From assembly GCA_963626285.1 (NCBI GenBank), contig CAVFWQ010000029.1, forward strand, positions 1 through 19,726: DNA of 19,726 nucleotides, read 5' to 3'. Source of the DNA: CAVDRM01 sp963626285. Its GTDB lineage: Bacteria > Bacillota > Clostridia > Christensenellales > Aristaeellaceae. The position numbers and the translations under genes were made by a program. Of this stretch, positions 1 to 6,000 are shown piece after piece. Under the pieces are notes generated by a model. It was not told the origin of the DNA, did no database searches, and was given only the letters and a program-made list of their open reading frames with translations. Numbering within the stretch: the stretch's first letter is position 1; every line of letters begins with the position of its first letter.

Positions 1-717
1 CTTTGCGCGGCGCTGCTGCTCGGCGGATATGCCGGAAGCGCTTGTGCTGAAGAGGGCAACGACAGGTTTGCCATATGCAGCTATATGACCTTCGGTGTTT
101 ATCCGCAGACGGCGGAAGGAGGGGACGAAACGCCGATTGAATGGCTGGTGCTTGACCGTGACGGGGATAAGGCGTTGCTCATCAGCCGCTATGGACTGGA
201 CGCGCAGCCGTATAATACAAGTTGGACGGATATAACATGGGAGCAGTGTACGCTTCGCACATGGCTGAATGATACATTCCTGAAAAAAGCCTTTACGAGC
301 GAAGAACAGAAGGGTATTGTATTGACAAATGTGGACAACGGCAAAAGCCAAGGCTATGGCGAATGGGACACAGACGGCGGAAATAACACGCAGGATAAGA
401 TATTCCTGTTGAGCTACGCTGAAGCGAACAAGTATTTCGGTGTTACATACAATGACAGCAACAATACCAAGGCACGTGTTGAACCGACGGCGTATGCATT
501 AGCACGGGGTGCTTATACACACAGCAGCAATAAGACAGCAAGCGGTCAAGCTGCGGGCTATTGGTGGCTCCGCTCGCCCGGCTACTATCAGCGCCTTGCG
601 GCGCTCGTGGACTCCGGCGGCTCCCTCGACTACAGCAGTGTCGGCATCGACTACTATTGTGTTCGTCCAGCTTTGTGGGTCGATCTGGAATCTGATATCT
701 TCCGATCCGGAAGCTGA
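1..717 (+). CDS. DUF6273-type exported protein, 5' partial
   Basis: The reading frame is open from the first base, so the true start lies upstream; 238 residues are visible. The first residues are hydrophobic and small and end at an Ala-x-Ala-like site (GSACA/EEGN), which fits the end of a signal peptide or lipoprotein signal. The rest matches what I know of DUF6273: a WLVLDRDGDKALLISRYGL start, a CTLRTWLND motif, an LLSYAEA motif, and a C-terminal WWLRSPG...VRPALWV block. The family has no firmly assigned function and occurs widely in gut Clostridia; its C-terminal motifs recall C-type-lectin/formylglycine-enzyme-like folds. Roughly the first 550 bases are less GC-rich than the neighbouring genes, while the segment after WWLRSPG turns GC-rich. 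The internal ATG at 85 is not the start, because coding potential continues through the signal sequence before it. Confidence 0.8.
   Translation, partial: LCAALLLGGYAGSACAEEGNDRFAICSYMTFGVYPQTAEGGDETPIEWLVLDRDGDKALLISRYGLDAQPYNTSWTDITWEQCTLRTWLNDTFLKKAFTSEEQKGIVLTNVDNGKSQGYGEWDTDGGNNTQDKIFLLSYAEANKYFGVTYNDSNNTKARVEPTAYALARGAYTHSSNKTASGQAAGYWWLRSPGYYQRLAALVDSGGSLDYSSVGIDYYCVRPALWVDLESDIFRSGS
562..681 (+). other. Possible DGR-like variable region inside the DUF6273 gene
   Basis: Between the conserved blocks WWLRSPG (562-582) and VRPALWV (661-681) lies a stretch of about 26 codons that is rich in Tyr, Ser, Asp and Gly and in which most codons end in C or T. That is what results when AAC/AAT codons of a template are mutated at their adenines. 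Its base composition also differs from the upstream part of the gene. DGR target proteins keep their variable region at the C-terminus of a lectin-like fold. No template repeat or reverse transcriptase is present in the window, so this is a resemblance only; ordinary fast evolution of the domain could look the same. Confidence 0.3.
699..713 (+). other. Perfect short hairpin spanning the 3' end of the DUF6273 gene
   Basis: CTTCCG (699-704) and CGGAAG (708-713) pair perfectly around an ATC loop, directly before the TGA stop at 715-717. No T-run follows, so it is not a convincing intrinsic terminator. In known DGRs a small GC-rich hairpin lies just downstream of the variable region and aids homing; position and size here are compatible with that role. 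Confidence 0.35.
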
Positions 718-1039
718 AAGGCAGGCTGTGTGTGAAATCACGGCGGGGAATCGTCCTTCACCCCCAATGCCGCAAAACAGTCCGCTTGAAAGAACACAGA
801 GCATAAGCAAAATCAGCGGATTCAAAGGTCAGGGAAGCATGAGCGGCATACCGAGGGCTTCCGCAGGACAGGAAGGAAAGCCCTTTCGCCGTCCGAAGCG
901 GAAACGGGAAGCAAACCAAAGCGGTCGTGCAGCATGAGCGGCATACCGCCGCAGGGCGGCGCATGAAGGGGCATCGCCGCCGAAGGATGCTTGGGACACC
1001 CTCGCCGAAATCCTATCAACCGTCACAGGAGGAAAAGCT
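718..1039. other. Intergenic stretch with an 18-nt direct repeat, no gene seen
   Basis: No supported gene is seen in these 322 bases. An identical 18-nt word, AGCATGAGCGGCATACCG, occurs at 836-853 and 931-948. The second copy runs into a small hairpin (CGCCGC 947-952, GCGGCG 956-961, 3-nt loop). Short open frames here lack ribosome-binding sites and family resemblance. The segment reads like a dispersed intergenic repeat or a decayed gene, but I cannot show which. The end of the segment supplies the AGGAGG ribosome-binding site (about 1027-1032) of the next gene. Confidence 0.4.
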
Positions 1040-1318
1040 ATGCGCTGCGGCTGCCCGCATTGCGGGGCGTTCATGGTGCATGAGGAAAACGGCAGCCATG
1101 TCGGGTGCGTGTGCCCGGACTGCCTGTACCGCTGCACCGCGTGTCTGGGGACGAACACCGTCATGTCCTTGGAGGAGATCCTGCGCTTAAAGCGCGGCGA
1201 AAGCACGCCGCGTCTGCGCGCCATTGAGGAGGATCTGGCTTCCCCGGACGCAGAGGATGATGACGGCGCGGACGGCATCGGGCCGCGGTTTGAAGACCCC
1301 GATCGGTATACGGACTGA
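1040..1318 (+). CDS. Small Cys-rich, probably zinc-binding protein
   Basis: This 92-residue protein starts at an ATG preceded at good spacing by AGGAGG. The N-terminal third carries Cys at positions 3, 5, 8, 23, 25, 28, 32 and 35, arranged as several CxxC-type knuckles (CPHC, CPDC, CTAC), which suggests one or two zinc ribbons. The rest is a short helical segment (LEEILRLKRGE) and a very acidic tail (DAEDDDGADG). I do not recognise a named family. It could be a nucleic-acid or protein adaptor. It is followed after 111 bases by a small membrane protein on the same strand. Confidence 0.65.
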   Translation: MRCGCPHCGAFMVHEENGSHVGCVCPDCLYRCTACLGTNTVMSLEEILRLKRGESTPRLRAIEEDLASPDAEDDDGADGIGPRFEDPDRYTD

Positions 1319-1379
1319 CGCTTTGCCGCGTCTGCCGTTGTGCTGAAGCGCCGTGACTTATTTCTGCGCGGATTGAGGC

Positions 1380-1408
1380 TATACTTTTCCCGCCGAATGC
1401 GGTACAAT
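1380..1408 (+). promoter_or_regulatory. Weak candidate promoter for the 1430 gene
   Basis: TACAAT at 1403-1408 matches the -10 consensus at five of six positions. The hexamer 17 bases upstream (TATACT, 1380-1385) matches -35 at only three. The inferred start near 1415 would leave a very short leader before the TTG start at 1430. Confidence 0.3.
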
Positions 1409-1429
1409 AGAAGGCGGGAGGGATTCAGT

Positions 1430-1891
1430 TTGTACACCGAACAGGATTATTCCGCGATCTCCGCGCAGCTTAAAAAGCGCGTGCTTATGCTGAGCGTTCC
1501 GGCGGTCTTGCTGCTGGGCATCGTCATCTGGTCGTTTGTCGTGCGCATCAAATGGCTGACCATGCTGCTCACGGCGCTGACGGGCGCGTACTGCGTGTTC
1601 ACGCACGGGATGCTGGTGTCGCCCGTCGCCGCGTATCGGCGGCACATCGCCAATGCCCTCACCGGCAGGACGCGCAAGACCACGGGCATTTTCAAGGAGA
1701 TGGAGCCTGCACCCGTGCAGCGCGAGGGCGTGCAGTATTACCCGATGCTGCTGACCGTGGGCGACCCGAACGACCCCGAAGACGACCGCCTGTTTTATTA
1801 CGATGCCAATCTGCCGCGCCCCGACTGGACAAGCGGGCAGAAGCTGACCATCATCTCGCATGATAAATTTGTCGCCGCGTGGGAGGCGTAG
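1430..1891 (+). CDS. Small membrane protein with two transmembrane helices
   Basis: The frame is open from 1340, but I place the start at TTG 1430 because GGGAGG(G) at 1416-1422 sits 7 bases before it and the upstream part contains a -10-like TACAAT and reads as Arg-rich non-protein sequence. This gives 153 residues. A short cytoplasmic head (YTEQDYSAISAQLKKR) is followed by two hydrophobic helices (VLMLSVPAVLLLGIVIWSF; WLTMLLTALTGAYCVFTHG). A soluble C-terminal domain of about 80 residues then contains LLTVGDPNDPEDDRLFYYDANL and ends in a beta-rich stretch. I recognise no family. The gene ends 36 bases before the KdpD/UspA-like gene and is probably co-transcribed with it. Confidence 0.7.
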   Translation: MYTEQDYSAISAQLKKRVLMLSVPAVLLLGIVIWSFVVRIKWLTMLLTALTGAYCVFTHGMLVSPVAAYRRHIANALTGRTRKTTGIFKEMEPAPVQREGVQYYPMLLTVGDPNDPEDDRLFYYDANLPRPDWTSGQKLTIISHDKFVAAWEA

Positions 1892-1927
1892 AGGAAACAA
1901 AGAAAAAATCAGTAAAGGAGACCGAAC

Positions 1928-2317
1928 ATGGAAAATTTATCCTGCGTCCTCGTCTGCGTGACCGGCCAGCGCACCTGCGACCGGCTGATTCGGCGGGGAC
2001 AGGATATTGCGCAGAAATTTGCCCTGCCGCTGACCGTCCTGCATGTGCGCACCGCGTACAAGACCATGATGGGCAATGAGGACGTGTCCGCCGCGCTGAA
2101 CTACCTGTACGGGCTGGCGCGGGAGGCGGAGGCCGATATGGAGATTCTGTCGCCCGACGGCCGCGACGTGCCGAATGTCATCTGCGCCTACGCCAAGGCG
2201 CACAGCGCCAGCTACCTCGTGCTGGGCACGGGGCGGAAAAACGGGCCTGACTCCGTGCTGGTTGCCAACATCCGCAAGCTGGCGCCGGAGCTGGTGCTGG
2301 ATATCGTGGAGGTCTGA
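1928..2317 (+). CDS. KdpD/UspA-type universal stress domain protein
   Basis: This 129-residue protein is a single universal-stress-protein (Rossmann-like) domain. The N-terminus, SCVLVCVTGQRTCDRLIRRG followed by ALPLTVLHV, closely resembles the Usp domain found in KdpD sensor kinases. The later YLVLGTGRKNG segment matches the region that binds nucleotide in ATP-binding Usps, but the usual G-x2-G-x9-G(S/T) pattern is incomplete, so ATP binding is doubtful. The start is an ATG with AAGGAG 8-13 bases upstream. No kdpFABC genes are nearby. It lies last in the group 1040-2317 and is followed at once by an intrinsic terminator. Confidence 0.8.
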   Translation: MENLSCVLVCVTGQRTCDRLIRRGQDIAQKFALPLTVLHVRTAYKTMMGNEDVSAALNYLYGLAREAEADMEILSPDGRDVPNVICAYAKAHSASYLVLGTGRKNGPDSVLVANIRKLAPELVLDIVEV

Positions 2318-2359
2318 GCGTGAAGGGCGGAGCGTGGCTTCCGTCCGCTCACTTTGGTT

Positions 2360-2397
2360 GACCGTTTTCCTGCGCGTCTGCGGGGAACGGTCTTTTT
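2360..2397 (+). terminator. Intrinsic terminator after the Usp-like gene
   Basis: GACCGTTTTCC (2360-2370) pairs with GGGGAACGGTC (2382-2392) with two G-U pairs, leaving an 11-base loop, and is followed directly by five T. Confidence 0.85.
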
Positions 2398-2442
2398 GCT
2401 GCGCGGGGGACGGCTGCGCGGGGGACGGCTGTGCGGGTGACG
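2398..2442. repeat. 15-nt tandem repeat, three copies
   Basis: GCTGCGCGGGGGACG occurs at 2398-2412 and 2413-2427, and a third copy with two changes (GCTGTGCGGGTGACG) at 2428-2442. The array begins within one base of the terminator T-run. Confidence 0.9.
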
Positions 2443-2445
2443 ATT

Positions 2446-2694
2446 GACGGACATATGGCGGACAACTGACGGACAACTGACGGACATATGACGGACATCT
2501 GTCGTTATTCGGTTGTCTGTTGGTTGTCGCTAGGTTGTCTGTCGGTTGTCGTTGGTTGTCTGTTGGTTGTCGGCTGACGGACATTTGCCGTTATTTGGTT
2601 GTCGGTTGGTTGTCACCTGGTTGTCACTTGGCGGACAGATGCCGCCGTTTGGTTGTCAGGTGGTTGACGGTTGGTTGACAGTTGACGCCGTTTG
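2446..2694. repeat. Phased 11-nt repeat array of 23 units with higher-order blocks
   Basis: The segment divides with no leftover bases into 19 units of 11 nt and 4 of 10 nt. Three unit types recur: A = GACGGACANNT, B = a 10-nt GYCGTTATTY/GCCGCCGTTT, C = GGTTGTCNNNT (GGTTGAC in the last two). Their order is A5-B-C6 (2446-2575), A-B-C3 (2576-2629), A-B-C3 (2630-2683), then a closing A/B hybrid (2684-2694). A units carrying GACAACT are near-complements of the C core GGTTGTC, so the array can also fold back. A period of 11 is not a codon multiple, and the array lies after a terminator, so it is non-coding on the plus strand. It is not a CRISPR: the spacing is far too short. Confidence 0.92.
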
Positions 2695-2702
2695 TCTGCC
2701 AC

Positions 2703-2762
2703 AGGTTAGGTAAGGTTAGGTTAGGTAAGGTTAGGTTAGGTCAGGATAGGTCAGGTAAGGAA
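2703..2762. repeat. AGGTN pentamer array, twelve copies
   Basis: Twelve consecutive 5-nt units fill 2703-2762. Seven of the first eight differ only in the fifth base (AGGTT or AGGTA), and units become less regular towards the end (AGGTC, AGGAT, AGGAA). The regularly spaced GG dinucleotides make a telomere-like G-strand. Confidence 0.92.
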
Positions 2763-2803
2763 AAGAGAGAGAGCAGAGAGAGACGGGACGCTCCCTCTTT
2801 TTT
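2761..2803. terminator. Possible terminator-like hairpin in GA-rich sequence
   Basis: AAAAGAGAGAG (2761-2771) pairs with CTCCCTCTTTT (2791-2801) with one mismatch, followed by further T. The loop is long (19 nt) and the stem AT/GA-rich, so strength is doubtful; it could work on either strand. Confidence 0.4.
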
Positions 2804-3092
2804 GATTTTCGCTTGGGCTTTTCTTTGTCTATCCTGAGCCTTTTGCGGCGTGTCGGGCGGAAAGCCCGAACGGGGCGGGGCTTGCGGCATCCGCTGTTTT
2901 CCGAAATGTAAAATCTTGCGTTCCTCTGCCGGAAAGCAGGAATTTTTGAATCGTTTGGGGAATAAAAGGGCGTGTTCTGTCGTTGTATGTGCAGAGCCCT
3001 GTCCGCAGACAGATACGCGACGCAGGCGAAAGCCCGCGCAGAGGGCTTTCATCGGGCAGGGCGAACGACGAAAGACAGAAGGTGGAGGTATC
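2804..3092. other. Leader region of the Big_2 gene with two palindromes
   Basis: No gene is supported here. Two perfect hairpins are visible: TCGGGC/GCCCGA at 2853-2869 (5-nt loop) and GAAAGCCC/GGGCTTTC at 3028-3050 (7-nt loop). The second lies about 40 bases before the Big_2 start and could affect translation or act as a dispersed palindromic element. The ribosome-binding site GGTGGAGG is at 3081-3088. I find no clear promoter. Confidence 0.45.
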
Positions 3093-6000
3093 ATGAAGCG
3101 AAATGCATGGCTTGTGAAGCTGGTATGCGTTCTGACGGCGCTGATGCTGGCGCTTCCGGCGTTTGCCGAGGAGGTCGCGCAGCCGTCCGCCGCGGAGAGC
3201 AGCGCTGTTGTCTCCGAGGAAAAGACCGAGGAGACGGGTGAAACGGCCGTCGAGCAGCCGTCCGAGCAGCCGTCCGAAGCGCCTTCGGAAGAACCGAAGA
3301 CCGAGGAAAAGGCTGAGGAAAAGACCGGGGAAGCGGCGGAAGCCCCTGCCGAAACGGAAGCCGAGCAGCCCGCCGAAGCGCCCGAAGAGGAAGCGGCGGA
3401 GGAGGTCATCGCGCCCGAAGTCCTTGACCTGAGCGTGCGCCCCGAAGCTGCCGTGCAGGGCGAAGCCGTCACCGTGCGCGTAAAGACGCAGGGCATCGAA
3501 AAGCTGCTCCTGCTCGTGGACGGTGAGGTCTACCCCGCGTTGGATACAACGGGGCTGAAGGACGAGGAAATCGCCGCCCTGCTGCTCAAAAACGCGCTGA
3601 CCGTGCGGGACGGGCAGGTCACCGTGACCGTGCAGACGGACGCGCTCTCCGTGGGAGAGCATGAGGTTTCCGTCCGCTATTTGGAAAACGGCGAATGGAG
3701 CAAGCCCCAAAAGAAAAAGACCCTGACGGTGCTGGCGGCGGAGGAAAAGCCCGCCGAGGAGCCGGTCATCGACGAGGAAATCCCCGTCGTGGACGAGGAC
3801 GAGATCCCCGTCATCGATGAGACCGATGAGATCATCGAAATCCCCGTGGACGAAGAACCTACGGACGAGCAGCCCGAAGACGGGCAGGCCGAAGCCGAGG
3901 ACGGCGAGGCGGCCGCCAACGCGACGACCAAGATCATCCCCGATGAGACCGCCATCACCCTGAATGTCGGCGATACGGCCGTCATCGGCTATTCGCTGGA
4001 GGGCGATGAGAGCGAAGTGACCTTCAAGTCCTCCAAGACGACCGTCGCCACCGTGGACGAAAACGGCGAGGTCACCGCCCGCAAGAGCGGCACGGCGGTC
4101 ATCACTCTGCGCACCCAGAACAACAAGACCGCGACGGTGAAGGTCACCGTGACGGACGAAAATCCCCCGAGCAAGATCGTTATCGAGCAGGACAGCCCCT
4201 TCTACCTCCCGCTCGGACAGACGGACACTTTAAGCTATCTCCTGACGCCGGACGATGCGCAGACTTATGTCACATGGACGTCCACCAAGACTGCCGTGGC
4301 GACCGTTGACGCAAACGGCGATCTGACCGCCAAGAAGGCCGGCACGACCGTTGTCAGGGCGACCACCAGCAACGGCAAGACGGCCTCCCTCACCGTGGTC
4401 GTCTATGACCCGGACGTCCCCTATGCCGTGTCCATTGACCGCGAGGATGAGAGCGTCAAAAAGCTCTATGTCGCCATCGGCGAGGGGATGCAGATGAGCG
4501 CGACCGTCCTGCCGGACACGGTGCTGGACGACACCGTGACGTGGAAGACCTCCAACAAGCGGTACGCGACCATTGACGAAAACGGCTACCTTGAGGCTAT
4601 CAAGGCAGGCACCGTGACCGTCACCGTCACCACCAAGGTCGGGAAGAAGACAGACAAGATCACCGTCGTCGTCTATGACCCGACCAAGCCCCAGTATGTG
4701 ACCCTTGACCAGAGCGGCACGATCGATCTGGCCATCGACGATACATTGACCCTGAACGCGACCGTCTTCCCCGATACCGCCGACCAGACCGTGACCTTCA
4801 TCAGCTCCAACAAAAAAATCGCTTCGGTGGACGAGAGCGGCACGGTCACGGGCATCAAGACCGGCACGGTCACGCTGAGGGCGCGCGCCTCCAACGGCAA
4901 GACGGCCTCCGTCAAGGTGCGGGTGTATGACCCGCGTGTGCCGCAGAAGATAACGCTCAATTATACAGGCACGGAGACGATGGACCTGAGCGATGAGGAG
5001 CTGACCGTAAGCGCCGACATCTACCCCGAATCGGCGGAGGAATACACCGACCTTATCTTCTATTCCTCCTCGACCAGGGTGGCCACCGTCAGCAGCGACG
5101 GCGTGATCACCCCGCGCACGGCGGGCAAGGCCGTCATCACCGTAACGACCAAGAACGCCTACCAGAAGACGAAGGTCACGGCGAAGTTCACCCTGGTCGT
5201 CAAGGACAAGTACGCGCCCAGCAAGATCACCTTTGACGAGAGCGTCATCTCCCTTGATCTGTACGACACGGCGCAGCTTTCGTATACCTTGGCGCCCGAC
5301 GACGCCCGCGCCACCGTGACATACAGCACCGCTTCCAACGTTGTGGAGGTCTCCGAGGACGGCGAGATCACCCCCCTCAAGGCGGGCCGCGCCATCGTCA
5401 CCGCCACCACCCACAACGGCAAGAAGGCGACCGCGACCATCGTCGTGACGGATCAGTACGCGCCCACCAAGATCAGCTTTGAAAAGAGCGCGGAGACCGT
5501 CTTTGTCGACCAGAGCCCCATCACCCTGTCGCCGACCCTGTACCCCGATACCGCCAGAGCGAAGCTCACCTGGACGAGCAGCAACAAGAAGGTCGCCACG
5601 GTGGATGAGGACGGCATCGTCACCCTGCTTTCGGAAGGCACGGCGACCATCACCGTCAAGACCCACAACAGCAAGTCCGCGAGCGTCAAGCTGACCGTCA
5701 GCGACCCGACCCTGCCGGTCAAACTGACCCTCATCAACGCCGATACCGGCGCGGAGCTGCCGAGCAAATTAAGCTGGGACGATACCGTGGACGGCAGCCT
5801 GAACCTGGGCACGATGGCCGTTGCCAAGGGCGGGGACGGCTATGACGCGGACACGGGCGACATCAAGTGGACGTCCTCCGCCGCTTCCGTGGCCTCCATC
5901 GACCAAAACGGCGCCGTGACCTACAGAAAGAACGGCACGGTGCGCTTTACCGCCAAGACCACCCGCGGCAGCGTGAGCGCGACCGTCACCGTGACCTTCA

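Noticed and set aside
1937..2584. Long minus-strand open frame opposite the Usp-like gene and the repeat arrays, with RQPTDN-like peptide repeats
   Set aside because: It is antisense to a gene with clear family resemblance, has no ribosome-binding site I can see, and its peptide repeats only mirror the DNA arrays.
2446..2694. GGTTGTC array as a CRISPR
   Set aside because: Repeats of 7 nt with 4-nt spacers and no cas genes do not fit any CRISPR type.
2829..3710. Minus-strand open frame across the Big_2 leader and its first linker
   Set aside because: Phe/Leu/Gly/Arg-rich translation is the mirror of the acidic linker codons; no start signal or family match.
4230..5666. 478-codon minus-strand open frame within the Big_2 gene
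   Set aside because: It is a shadow of GC-rich, repetitive Big_2 coding sequence; its composition (Gly/Arg/Asp/His runs) follows the codon pattern of the plus-strand gene.
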